The position numbers were made by a program, and so were the translations under genes. A DNA stretch of 64,000 nt, taken from assembly GCA_002395775.1 (NCBI GenBank), contig DGUV01000068.1:40006-104005 (forward strand), read 5' to 3'. The notes below the pieces were generated by a model. That model did not search any database. It was given only the letters and a program-made list of their open reading frames with translations, and was not told the DNA's origin. How positions within the stretch are numbered: position 1 is the first letter of the stretch; the number at the start of each line of letters is the position of its first letter. Shown in pieces: positions 16,085 through 24,667 of this stretch. The DNA comes from Prevotellaceae bacterium UBA4301. Lineage in GTDB: Bacteria > Bacteroidota > Bacteroidia > Bacteroidales > Bacteroidaceae.

Positions 16085-16546
16085 ATGGACACCCTGGATA
16101 AGACTGACTTACAGATACTTAGGACACTGCAAAAGAATGCCAAGCTGACCACAAAGGAACTGGCCGACGCCGTCCACCTCACCCCCACTCCCGTCTTCGA
16201 ACGGCAAAAGCGACTGGAGCGGCAGGGCTACATCAAAAAGTACATCGCCGTGCTCGACCCCGACAAGCTGGACCGCGGCCTGCTGGTGTTTTGCAAAGTG
16301 AAACTCAAACAAATCAATCGCGAGATAGCCGACGACTTCACGCGCCGCATCCAGCACATCCCAGAGGTGACCGAATGTTACAACACCTCGGGCACCTACG
16401 ACTATCTCCTGAAAATCAGAGCCGCCGACATGCGCCAGTACCAGGAATTTGTGCTAAACAAACTGGGCACTATCAAAAGCCTCAGTTCGCTCGAAAGCAC
16501 CTTCGTCATGAGCGAGGTGAAACAAAGCTACGGCATCAATCTGTGA
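16085..16546 (+). CDS. Lrp/AsnC family transcriptional regulator
   Basis: 153 aa. The N-terminal winged HTH reads LDKTDLQILRTLQKNAKLTTKELADAVHLTPTPVFERQKRLERQGYI. The C-terminal RAM ligand-binding domain includes VTECYNTSGTYDYLLKIRA. It probably senses an amino acid and binds the shared region with metY, which is divergent 180 bp away; methionine or cysteine control is inferred from the neighbours only. Confidence 0.93.
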   Translation: MDTLDKTDLQILRTLQKNAKLTTKELADAVHLTPTPVFERQKRLERQGYIKKYIAVLDPDKLDRGLLVFCKVKLKQINREIADDFTRRIQHIPEVTECYNTSGTYDYLLKIRAADMRQYQEFVLNKLGTIKSLSSLESTFVMSEVKQSYGINL

Positions 16547-16630
16547 GCCACACCCCGTTCCGGGCAAAGAAGTCAGGACTTCCGTTCCATAAGGGGGACA
16601 GTCTCCTCATCGTGCTCCCCCCCCTGCTGC

Positions 16631-18841
16631 TTATGGTGAAAGGATTTTTTTCAGCTTCGCAAGCTGGTCGTGGCTGCCTGCCAGCCAGAGTTTGTCGGCG
16701 GGGCGAATCTCGTGGTCGGCTCCGGCCACGCGCATGTTGCCCCGGCGGTCCTCCACTCCCACCACCATGCAGCGATATTGGTCGCGAATGCCGCTGTCCT
16801 TGATGAGGGTGCCTGTCAGGGGACTCTGACTGCCCACTTCAATACATTGCAACTGCATGGGGTCGGCCTGGTCCTGAGCGACGGGTTCTACCTCAGCGGA
16901 CATGCGCTGGCGCAGTTGTTCGATGCTGGGGTCGCTGCCCACCACCTCCAGCACATCATGGGGAAAGAGCATCGTGGTACCGCCCGGAACGTTGAGCCGG
17001 CGATGGTCGCGAACGATGGCGGCAACGTGGGCGCCGTTCCTTCCGCCTATGTGCAGTTGGGCCAGCGTGCGTCCGCCCCAGAGGGAGCCTTCGGGCAGCG
17101 GGAGGCGGGTGATGTGGAGGTCGCGACCTCGCAGTTGGCGAGCATAGGCGGGCCCCGTGTTTTCGCGGCGAGAGAGGTTTTCGAGGAAGGTGGATTCGAG
17201 GCGCATGCTCACCTTGCGAATCCATCGGCTGCGGACGATGAGCAGTACCACGAGGACGGCCACAAGCACATGCCAATACCAACGATGGGGGGAGAGGAAA
17301 TCGAGGACGTAATAGACGAGAGCCGTGGCAAAGGCGAAGCGGATGACGATGGTCAGGTTGACAAACACATGACCCCACCGTCCGCTTTGGCGCAGGAGGT
17401 TGGCCTCCCGGGAGGTGTTGTTCTTCATGATGATGGGGCGCAGCAGGGGGGCCAAGAGCATGATGACCAATGTGCCGCAGACGGCATTGCCTGCCCAGTG
17501 GCCAAAGAAATGGCGACAGACAAGCAGCAGGGAGACAAAGAGCAGCGAAACGACAGCCGTGCTGAGGACGCCATAGACGACGGTCTGAAGAACCACCTTG
17601 CGAAGGAAGGCAACAAGAGGGGAGCTTTCCCTTCGCGACTTTTTCTCCGTAGGTGCGATCCTCTCGCCCGATTCCTTCTTGTTGCCGCTTATGCGCCGCG
17701 CCAGTTTTATCATGTAGGGCGTGAGGAAGGTGGTGATGATGCTGGTGGCAACGACGATAGGCATGAGCATGCCGTCGGTCACCCGGAGCGACTGGCCCAG
17801 GGCAGCTATGATGAAAGCAAACTCGCCTATCTGCGCCATGGAGAATCCGCTCATGAGCGCATCGGCCCGACTGCTTCCCGAAAGCAGATAGCCCATGGTG
17901 CCAAACACCATCTGACCCACCAGAATGGTGGCGACCAACACCACGATAGGCTGCCAGTGGGCAAGGAGGTCGGCGGGCGACACCATCATGCCTACGGACA
18001 CGAAGAAGATGGCTCCGAAGAGGTCTTTTATCGAAGAGATGGCAGAGTCGATGCGTTCGGCCTCCACCGTCTCGGCCAGGATGCTGCCCATCACGAAGGC
18101 ACCAAGGGCCGAACTGTAGCCCACCGAATCAGCCACAACCACCATCAGGAAGCACAGTCCGATGGAGACGATGATGAGTGTCTCGCGATTGATGAACGAA
18201 CGGTTGCGATGGAGAAACGTAGGCACGGCCCACATGCCCACCACAAACCACAGCAACAAGAAGAACCCCAACTTCACCAGCGAACCGACCAGCTCGGCCC
18301 CCTGCAACCGATTGCTGACTGCCACGGCAGAAAGCAGGACCATAACCACGATGCCCAGGATGTCCTCGAGGATGAGGACCGACATCACCTTTCCCGCAAA
18401 GCGGCGCGAGAGCAGTCCCATGTCGTCGAAAGCCTTGTAGATGATGGTGGTCGAGGACATGGCCAGCATGCCGCCGACAAACATGCAGTTGATGGGCGAC
18501 CAGCCCAGCAGATAGCCCGCTCCGCAGCCCATCCCCCACATGCAGGTCATGATGAAACAGGCGGCAATGATGGGCGATGCACCGCCTTTGAGAATGCGCC
18601 TGAATGAGAACTCCAGACCCAGCGAGAACATGAGGAAGATGACGCCTATCTGGCTCCAAACCTCAATGGTTTCGCTCTCTTCGATGCTGGGCGTGTAAGG
18701 CATGTGAGGACCGGCCAGGAACCCTGCCAGGATGTAGCCCAGCACCAGGGGTTGGCGAAGTCGCTTGAAGACTATCGTTGTCAGGCCCGCAACGATGAGT
18801 ATGAGGGCCAGGTCACTGATGAGTTTTGGCAGTTCGGACAT
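16631..18841 (-). CDS. Cation:proton antiporter, CPA2/KefB type, with TrkA-C domain
   Basis: 736 aa. The first ~390 residues form the 12-13-helix antiporter fold (LILIVAGLTTIVFKRLRQPLVLGYILAGFLAGPH; SSALGAFVMGSILAETVEAERI). A second hydrophobic block lies around 415-530. A cytoplasmic regulator-of-K+-conductance (TrkA-C) domain ends the protein (DIHITRLP-like start to GADHEIRPADKLWLAGSHDQL). It exchanges Na+ or K+ for protons across the inner membrane. Convergent with the Lrp gene. Confidence 0.9.
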   Translation of the reverse strand: MSELPKLISDLALILIVAGLTTIVFKRLRQPLVLGYILAGFLAGPHMPYTPSIEESETIEVWSQIGVIFLMFSLGLEFSFRRILKGGASPIIAACFIMTCMWGMGCGAGYLLGWSPINCMFVGGMLAMSSTTIIYKAFDDMGLLSRRFAGKVMSVLILEDILGIVVMVLLSAVAVSNRLQGAELVGSLVKLGFFLLLWFVVGMWAVPTFLHRNRSFINRETLIIVSIGLCFLMVVVADSVGYSSALGAFVMGSILAETVEAERIDSAISSIKDLFGAIFFVSVGMMVSPADLLAHWQPIVVLVATILVGQMVFGTMGYLLSGSSRADALMSGFSMAQIGEFAFIIAALGQSLRVTDGMLMPIVVATSIITTFLTPYMIKLARRISGNKKESGERIAPTEKKSRRESSPLVAFLRKVVLQTVVYGVLSTAVVSLLFVSLLLVCRHFFGHWAGNAVCGTLVIMLLAPLLRPIIMKNNTSREANLLRQSGRWGHVFVNLTIVIRFAFATALVYYVLDFLSPHRWYWHVLVAVLVVLLIVRSRWIRKVSMRLESTFLENLSRRENTGPAYARQLRGRDLHITRLPLPEGSLWGGRTLAQLHIGGRNGAHVAAIVRDHRRLNVPGGTTMLFPHDVLEVVGSDPSIEQLRQRMSAEVEPVAQDQADPMQLQCIEVGSQSPLTGTLIKDSGIRDQYRCMVVGVEDRRGNMRVAGADHEIRPADKLWLAGSHDQLAKLKKILSP

Positions 18842-18846
18842 TTAAA

Positions 18847-18878
18847 ATTGGACGATTGGACGAATTGACGATTGGACC
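18847..18878. repeat. 8-bp tandem array, unit ATTGGACG, 4 units
   Basis: ATTGGACG, ATTGGACG, AATTGACG, ATTGGACC. It lies just upstream of the antiporter ATG and is one of two arrays with an 8-bp rather than a 7-bp unit. Confidence 0.8.
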
Positions 18879-18936
18879 ACTCGGCATCTGCGTAGCAGTG
18901 ACGCTTGCGTAGAGCAACGGAGCAAGAATTTGACGA

Positions 18937-20706
18937 TTATGGGACGAACGTCTTTCGTCCGTCAATAATATAAAACCCTCGTTTCATCTTTCCTTCGGGA
19001 ATTTGCCTGCCACTAAGGTCGTAAACTTGCGAATGGGATGTAGAAACGGGTTCCGTTACATTGATAATGTCTGTAGTGCCATACTCGAGTGCCTGAAGAC
19101 TGAGATAACCCAACACAAAGTCGGCATCTCGCGCGGCATCGGGATAAAAGACAATGACATAGTCGTCTGCTTCGGTAATGTCGAACTCGAACTTTTGCAG
19201 ACTGAATTTTAAAAACTTGTTAGCTACATCTCCACCAACGTTGACAGTGGGCATGATGGTGTCAGCTGCCACTTCCAGTCCACTGAGGTTCTGAATGGAA
19301 ATGGTCACAGGCGAGAACTCGGCGTGATTCCAATTGCACACTCTGAACCTAAGCGAATAGTGTCCTGGGGCCAATGTCAATTTCGAACGAGATGTCCTGA
19401 GGCCAAACTTTGCCCAAGCATCCCTCGCCTTTCCTGTAGCATTCTGAACGAGCAATCCGTAGTCAAGCCCTCGAGTGGTATTGGTAAATTGCAGTATGCG
19501 TGGACCGCTAGTGTACGTGTTACTTCCGCCCACACGCTTTGTCGAACCATTGGACACATACCAATTTTGTGGCACTATGCCTTCGACATTGAAATACTGT
19601 TGAAAGTTGTATGTGCTCTTTGGGGCAACATAATTGACTTGGCACGAGGCTTGCGCTGTCTTGCCCTCACTGTCTGTAACCACCACGCTGAGGTTGTGAT
19701 TGGCTGCGGAGGGTGACACCAATGTCGCCTTGCTGGGCAATGTTGTCTGGGTGTCAAAGAGTGTCTTGCCGTCATAGTATTCCACTTTCTCTATCTTACC
19801 ATTGGCCGACTTGCCTGTAGCAAGGATTGTGATATCTGGGAACTGAGCCTCTCCTTGTGGTGCCATCCAGAGATGAATGGTCTCTCCGGCAGGTTGAGTG
19901 ATTCTTACCGTAGGTCTGTTCAGAGAGAAACGCTTACAGAAATTCCAGATAAGATGGCGGTTGAGGTCCATGGGCCAGTGTCCACCATTGTTATAAGAGT
20001 AGAGCCAAACCTCACCACCATTCGGACCACCCGACCATTTCTCCAAGTCGCCATCATACCAACTGGTACTTATGGGCTTATAGTGTGCTGTCTTGCTGTA
20101 ATTGGTATGTTTGTCATGCTTAGCATAGTTCTCGATGTAGTCATGAATGCCATATTGTTCGTAGCCGAACACGTCATCGCCATAGGCAATACACTCCAGC
20201 AAGTTGACGGGTTTCTGACAGTTGTTCCAAGGCGATTCGGAGAACTGAATACCACTCGTGGGAGCAAAGGCGGCAATCTTGTCTTGCATAGCCCCAATGC
20301 AATGGTGGATGAGCATCGATCCCATAGAAAAACCCGACCAATATACACGGTCAATGTCTATATCGAAACGGCTTGCCATTTCGTCGATAGTCTTAATGAC
20401 GAAATTCTGGTCCTTCGTTCCACCTATGTCCCATGTGTTTCCGTCGCTTCTCAAGTATGTGACAACGAACTTGGCCGTGTCTATCATCTCGTACATCTTA
20501 TCCGAGCTCGACTGATATTCAGGGTCTTGGTTCATACCATGTGTCACGATGAAGAGTGGTGACTTGGCAGGCAGTGTATTAGGTGTGTACACCACCATAT
20601 TCCTCTGCTGCCCATTCACGTTGATGTCAATTGACTGCTTTTTGTAGGCGTATGCTTGCATCACAGAGAGCAACATAAGCATAAACGAAAGTAACGAGCG
20701 TTTCAT
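18937..20706 (-). CDS. Secreted alpha/beta-hydrolase esterase (CE1 / PHB-depolymerase-like) with C-terminal sorting motif
   Basis: 589 aa. Signal peptide MKRSLLSFMLMLLSVMQAYA, then an esterase domain (residues ~20-270) with oxyanion-side motif VTHGMNQDPEY, nucleophile GFSMGSM (Ser), and a late His in NNGGHWPMDLNRHLIW. Residues ~275-365 are Ig/CBM-like, then a beta-sandwich module with no match I can name. The C-terminus VYDLSGRQIPEGKMKRGFYIIDGRK is a short Por/T9SS-like or related tail seen on other products here. It is downstream of the mannan operon with its own -7 box, so it probably removes acyl groups (acetyl or feruloyl) from mannan or associated polymers. Confidence 0.78.
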   Translation of the reverse strand: MKRSLLSFMLMLLSVMQAYAYKKQSIDINVNGQQRNMVVYTPNTLPAKSPLFIVTHGMNQDPEYQSSSDKMYEMIDTAKFVVTYLRSDGNTWDIGGTKDQNFVIKTIDEMASRFDIDIDRVYWSGFSMGSMLIHHCIGAMQDKIAAFAPTSGIQFSESPWNNCQKPVNLLECIAYGDDVFGYEQYGIHDYIENYAKHDKHTNYSKTAHYKPISTSWYDGDLEKWSGGPNGGEVWLYSYNNGGHWPMDLNRHLIWNFCKRFSLNRPTVRITQPAGETIHLWMAPQGEAQFPDITILATGKSANGKIEKVEYYDGKTLFDTQTTLPSKATLVSPSAANHNLSVVVTDSEGKTAQASCQVNYVAPKSTYNFQQYFNVEGIVPQNWYVSNGSTKRVGGSNTYTSGPRILQFTNTTRGLDYGLLVQNATGKARDAWAKFGLRTSRSKLTLAPGHYSLRFRVCNWNHAEFSPVTISIQNLSGLEVAADTIMPTVNVGGDVANKFLKFSLQKFEFDITEADDYVIVFYPDAARDADFVLGYLSLQALEYGTTDIINVTEPVSTSHSQVYDLSGRQIPEGKMKRGFYIIDGRKTFVP

Positions 20707-20777
20707 ACGTGGGTTATACTATAAACTGTTAATCATTTTCGTCTGTCGTCCATAGTCTCCCATGGCTTACGACGCTA

Positions 20778-20785
20778 CAAATATA
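20778..20785 (-). promoter_or_regulatory. -7 box of the secreted esterase gene
   Basis: TATATTTG on the minus strand, 72 bp before the ATG. Two small palindromes (20830-20847 and 20860-20874), just after the epimerase stop, lie upstream and may end the mannan operon. Confidence 0.5.
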
Positions 20786-20873
20786 GGTAAAACTTCCGAA
20801 TTATGCGCCAGTCGAATAAAGAAATAACATTTTCCTTTAGAGGAAAACCCATATTCTCTATCCTATGATAGGA

Positions 20874-22040
20874 TTACCCTATACGCTCAATCACCTCGAG
20901 GCACATACGTGAATTATGATAAGGACATTTCCAAGGTCCAGCCTTGTCGTCGTCGATATTAACGGAACCATCCTCACGTATGCTCCAATACCATTCACTA
21001 TGCTCCCAGTCAATAAGGTGTTGTTTGGTGTATGACCAACATTTTAGAGCACGAGCGAGAGCCTCGTTATCTTGGAAATGTTGCCATTGGTTTATTTCAC
21101 CAATGATGCACTCACACTGTACCCACCAGTGGCGGTCTGAATCACGATCTTCGTGTATCATACTGCCATCCGGCATCAACCCTTTTTCAGAGGCTTGAGT
21201 TATGCGACGCACAACGGGCATAATCTCGGAAGTAAGCTGTTCGTCTCCCAATACTTCCAAGGCTTCTGTCAAGAGCCAAGCAGCCTCTATGTCGTGACCA
21301 TAACTCTCGATATCTCTCTTTCCCTGCCAGTAGTCATTGAAAAAGAGGTCGAGATGAAAAGTCTGGGGATTCAATATCTTGGTAACAAAAATGTGAATCA
21401 GGTTGTGTAGTTGCTGTTCCAGTCTCTCGTCTTTCCAAACGCGATAAAGATTTGTATAGGGTTCGAGTATGTGTAGATGAGTATTCATCGTTCGACTTCC
21501 GTTCTCATCTTTATCAGAAAGACGCATATCACCGATAGGTTGCCATTCACGTGTCAATGCTTCGATGTAACCATTATTCTGGGCATCATAAGCATGATGT
21601 TCGATGTCATTAAAAAGTTGGATAGCTACTTTTAGCGACTCTTCATCGCCAGTTGCACGATACAATTCCGAGAAACCATATATCATGAATCCTATGGCGT
21701 AGATCTGTTTCTTTAGGTCAATGGGATTTCCCTCACAATCAAGCATCCAATAAACTCCACCATACTCACGATCTATGAAATGCTTCAGGATGTACTCTTT
21801 TGCACGCAAGGCCATTTGCTTGTATTCATCCCTTCTCAGAACACGATAGGATGCTGAAAAGGCCCAAAGGATACGTGCATTAAGCACTGCACCCTTAGGT
21901 GCATCGGGCACCAAACGGTCATTGCCATCCCTACGTCCATAGAAACCTCCATGCTCCTCATCTACCATTCGCTCTATCCAATACTTAAGGATATTTTCCT
22001 CGAGTACTTGACGCATGTCTGCTTTCAGTTCTTGCATCAT
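20874..22040 (-). CDS. AGE-family epimerase: mannobiose/cellobiose 2-epimerase
   Basis: 388 aa. It interconverts the reducing-end glucose and mannose of beta-1,4 disaccharides; in Bacteroides fragilis the homologue turns mannobiose into mannosyl-glucose. Family marks: HGGFYGRRDGNDR, PKGAVLNARILWAFS, the (alpha/alpha)6-barrel residues ESYGHDIEAAWLLTEA, and HWWVQCECIIGE. It is cytoplasmic (no signal peptide). It overlaps the transporter stop by 4 bp, so the two are translationally coupled, and supplies substrate to the GH130 phosphorylase. Confidence 0.94.
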   Translation of the reverse strand: MMQELKADMRQVLEENILKYWIERMVDEEHGGFYGRRDGNDRLVPDAPKGAVLNARILWAFSASYRVLRRDEYKQMALRAKEYILKHFIDREYGGVYWMLDCEGNPIDLKKQIYAIGFMIYGFSELYRATGDEESLKVAIQLFNDIEHHAYDAQNNGYIEALTREWQPIGDMRLSDKDENGSRTMNTHLHILEPYTNLYRVWKDERLEQQLHNLIHIFVTKILNPQTFHLDLFFNDYWQGKRDIESYGHDIEAAWLLTEALEVLGDEQLTSEIMPVVRRITQASEKGLMPDGSMIHEDRDSDRHWWVQCECIIGEINQWQHFQDNEALARALKCWSYTKQHLIDWEHSEWYWSIREDGSVNIDDDKAGPWKCPYHNSRMCLEVIERIG

Positions 22041-23482
22041 TGTCTTTGCAGTTTCAGTTGTTCTTCAATTTCATTCACACGCTGCACGGTGAGTGGATAG
22101 AAACGGGCAATAATAATTGCCAGTAGGGCAACGGCGGCAGGGATGAAGGACATTAGATACCAAAGGACACGGATAGCTGACTCAGGTTGTTCCAACACAG
22201 TTTGTGCCGCCAATTGTTCATCTGTTCGAGGTACATAACCACAAGCTCCGAGTAACCACAACACTGCTGCACCACCTATGGCACCGCCAAACTTCTGAGC
22301 CATAGATGAGGATGAGAAGATGAGGCCTGTACTGGCAGTCTTGTACTTCAGTTCAGCATAATCGCTGACATCAGCATACATCGACCAGATGAGAGGCGAC
22401 ATAATACCCGTAAGCATAGATATAATAACCTGCATCAGTAGCATGAACCAAAAGCCCAATGGCGATACGGGGATGAAGAAAAATAGTATAGAGCAGATAA
22501 TTAGGCAGCTGTTAACGCATATGAAAGTAGACTTCTTGCCCAACCGACGAGCCAACGGAACGGTGCAGGCAACACCTATCATATTGGCAACTTCGCCTAT
22601 GCTCAAGAACAATCCTGCGTAGAATAGAATGCTCATTCCCTTTCCTCCACCAAAGGAAGGGACATGCAACATCGCATCAAAACCAATAACATCAGCAAAA
22701 TAGTAGGCAACAGTGGCACCACGAATAGTGCAGAAGAGATTGAAACAGAGTGCAGCACCTATCATCAACCACCAAGGACGATTGCTGAGAAGCGCTTTAA
22801 AGTCACTACCAATGGAAACAGTGCTAATGGTCTTTAGTCGCTCACGAGTAAGGGCAAAGCATAGCAGAAAGAGCAGGAAACATGCCGCAGCAATAACAAT
22901 CATAGCCCCTTGCCAAGCATCAGCTGTGCTTATTGAAGATTGACCATTGAACATTGATGATTGACCATTGTTCGTTATCCATTTCACAAGCGGTTCCCAT
23001 GCGGCCAACGCGATAAACGAGCCACCATAGGCAAAGAACATTCGGAATGATGAAAAGACGGTTTTTTCTTGTGAATTATCGGTGATTACGCCCAACATGG
23101 CACCATAGGGAACATTAATGCCTGTGTAAACAGTCATCATCAAAATATAAGTAATGTATGCCCAAATAAGTTTTGCCCCATACTCCCAGTCGGGTGTGGT
23201 AAAAAGCAGAATTCCACAGATGGAGAACAACGGAGCAACCCATAATAGATAAGGACGATACTTACCCCAACGCGTCTGTGTTCGGTCAGCAATAATACCC
23301 ATCATGGGGTCAGAAACGGCATCCCAAATACGGGTCACCAGTACCAACACCGCTGCATCTGCAAGACGCAGGCCAAAAATGTTGCTGTAGAAAAAGGGAA
23401 GATAGTAAGAAAACACCTTCCAGAACATCGACGACGACATGTCGCCCAGTCCATAGCCTATTTTCTCACTTAATCGTGCCAT
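22037..23482 (-). CDS. GPH/MFS-family disaccharide:cation symporter (manno-oligosaccharide uptake)
   Basis: 481 aa with about 12 membrane helices. N-terminus LSEKIGYGLGDMSSSMFWKVFSYYLPFFYSNIFGL and the loop RIWDAVSDPMMGIIADRTQTRWGKYRPY are signatures of the glycoside-pentoside-hexuronide family. It sits between the epimerase and phosphorylase genes (overlaps 4 and 13 bp), the same order as in the B. fragilis mannan cluster, so mannobiose is the likely cargo. Oddity: bases 22932-22973 are six 7-bp repeat units read in frame as a 14-residue insert (around NGQSSMFNGQSSIS). Confidence 0.92.
   Translation of the reverse strand: MARLSEKIGYGLGDMSSSMFWKVFSYYLPFFYSNIFGLRLADAAVLVLVTRIWDAVSDPMMGIIADRTQTRWGKYRPYLLWVAPLFSICGILLFTTPDWEYGAKLIWAYITYILMMTVYTGINVPYGAMLGVITDNSQEKTVFSSFRMFFAYGGSFIALAAWEPLVKWITNNGQSSMFNGQSSISTADAWQGAMIVIAAACFLLFLLCFALTRERLKTISTVSIGSDFKALLSNRPWWLMIGAALCFNLFCTIRGATVAYYFADVIGFDAMLHVPSFGGGKGMSILFYAGLFLSIGEVANMIGVACTVPLARRLGKKSTFICVNSCLIICSILFFFIPVSPLGFWFMLLMQVIISMLTGIMSPLIWSMYADVSDYAELKYKTASTGLIFSSSSMAQKFGGAIGGAAVLWLLGACGYVPRTDEQLAAQTVLEQPESAIRVLWYLMSFIPAAVALLAIIIARFYPLTVQRVNEIEEQLKLQRQ
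22932..22973. repeat. 7-bp tandem array inside the transporter gene, 6 units
   Basis: ATTGAAG, ATTGACC, ATTGAAC, ATTGATG, ATTGACC, ATTGTTC. The length, 42 bp, is a multiple of both 7 and 3, so the reading frame is kept. Confidence 0.9.
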
Positions 23483-24636
23483 TGCTTGTTCTTGTTTATC
23501 AGTCGTTTGATGGTTTCCACACTGGCACCTGTCGTCAATCCGTCAGCAGGAGTATTCATGCAATAGTCAACAAGTCTGTCGACCGAGGAAACTGCCACAT
23601 GCAGACGAGTGTCACTCGAGGCATAGTAGATGAGCACCCGTCCGTCGGGGTCCTGAATCCAACCGTTTGAGAAACAAACATTCATCACGTCGCCCACATA
23701 CTCGCCTCCCTGCGGAGCCAGAAAGTAGCCTCCGGGCTGGGCAATGACGCGCGTCGGGTCGTCTAAGGCTGTCATATACAGATAGAGAACGTAACGCAGT
23801 CCGCTGGCCGTTCCGCGTACGCCATGGGCCAGATGCAACCATCCCTGGGGAGTCTTCAGCGGAGCCGGCCCCTCGCCGTTCTTTACCTCCATGATGGTAT
23901 GATAGTGGCGGGCATTGATGATGATTTCCTCCTCCACCTCAGCATGCTCGATGTCCTCAACCAAAGCCCATCCGATGCCCCCGCCCGAGCCCGTGTCGAT
24001 AAATCCATCCTGCGGACGGGTGTAAAAAGCATAACGTCCTTCCACAAATTCAGGATGGAGCACCACGTTGCGCTGCTGGCTTTTCGACTTCAGGTCGTGG
24101 AGCCGCTCCCAATGGATAAGGTCGCGGGTGCGGGCAATGGCTGCCGAGGCCTTGGCAGCACTCAGGTCGCCAGGATACATTTCATCGTGCCGTTCGGCGC
24201 AGAAGATGCCATAGATCCATCCGTCCTCGTGCTGCGTCAGCCGCATGTCATAGACATTCGTGGCAGGGATGAGCGTCTCAGGCATGGTGATGGGTTCGGC
24301 CCAGAAGCGGAAACCGTCGATGCCATTCGGGCTCTCTGCTACGGCAAAGAACGACTTGCGGTCAGCCCCCTCCACACGACACACCAGCAAGTAGCGCCCG
24401 TCAAGCCTAATGGCTCCGGCGTTCAAGACGGCGTTCATCATGATGCGTTGCATCAAATAGGGATTATCCTTTTTGTTAAAGTCATATCGCCACTCCAATG
24501 GGGTATGTTCAGCCGTCAATATGGGATGCTTGTAGCGTTCGAATATTCCGTTACCCAATTCCTCGGGCTCATTCTTCAACGTAAGCAAAGCCTCGTGATA
24601 CTCCTGTATCTGTTTCAGTCGTGATTCGTAATTCAT
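23470..24636 (-). CDS. GH130 4-O-beta-D-mannosyl-D-glucose phosphorylase
   Basis: 388 aa, close to the ~390 aa of the B. fragilis enzyme. It splits mannosyl-glucose with phosphate to alpha-mannose-1-phosphate and glucose. The predicted proton donor Asp130 lies in NVYDMRLTQHEDG; RMMNAVLNAGAI-type and GRYLLVCRVEGADRKS motifs fit GH130 subfamily 1. No signal peptide: cytoplasmic. Neighbours (transporter, epimerase) complete the pathway. It overlaps the transporter start by 13 bp. Confidence 0.95.
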   Translation of the reverse strand: MNYESRLKQIQEYHEALLTLKNEPEELGNGIFERYKHPILTAEHTPLEWRYDFNKKDNPYLMQRIMMNAVLNAGAIRLDGRYLLVCRVEGADRKSFFAVAESPNGIDGFRFWAEPITMPETLIPATNVYDMRLTQHEDGWIYGIFCAERHDEMYPGDLSAAKASAAIARTRDLIHWERLHDLKSKSQQRNVVLHPEFVEGRYAFYTRPQDGFIDTGSGGGIGWALVEDIEHAEVEEEIIINARHYHTIMEVKNGEGPAPLKTPQGWLHLAHGVRGTASGLRYVLYLYMTALDDPTRVIAQPGGYFLAPQGGEYVGDVMNVCFSNGWIQDPDGRVLIYYASSDTRLHVAVSSVDRLVDYCMNTPADGLTTGASVETIKRLINKNKQWHD

Positions 24637-24639
24637 TGT

Positions 24640-24667
24640 ATGATAAATGGCAAATAAGAAATGTCAA
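24640..24667. repeat. 7-bp tandem array, 4 units
   Basis: ATGATAA, ATGGCAA, ATAAGAA, ATGTCAA. It lies between GH130 and GH36 inside the mannan operon and includes the GH36 stop codon. Confidence 0.75.

Noticed and set aside
16670..18607. 645-codon plus-strand frame opposite the antiporter gene
   Set aside because: The translation is His/Asp-rich and featureless, as expected for the complement of a membrane-protein gene.
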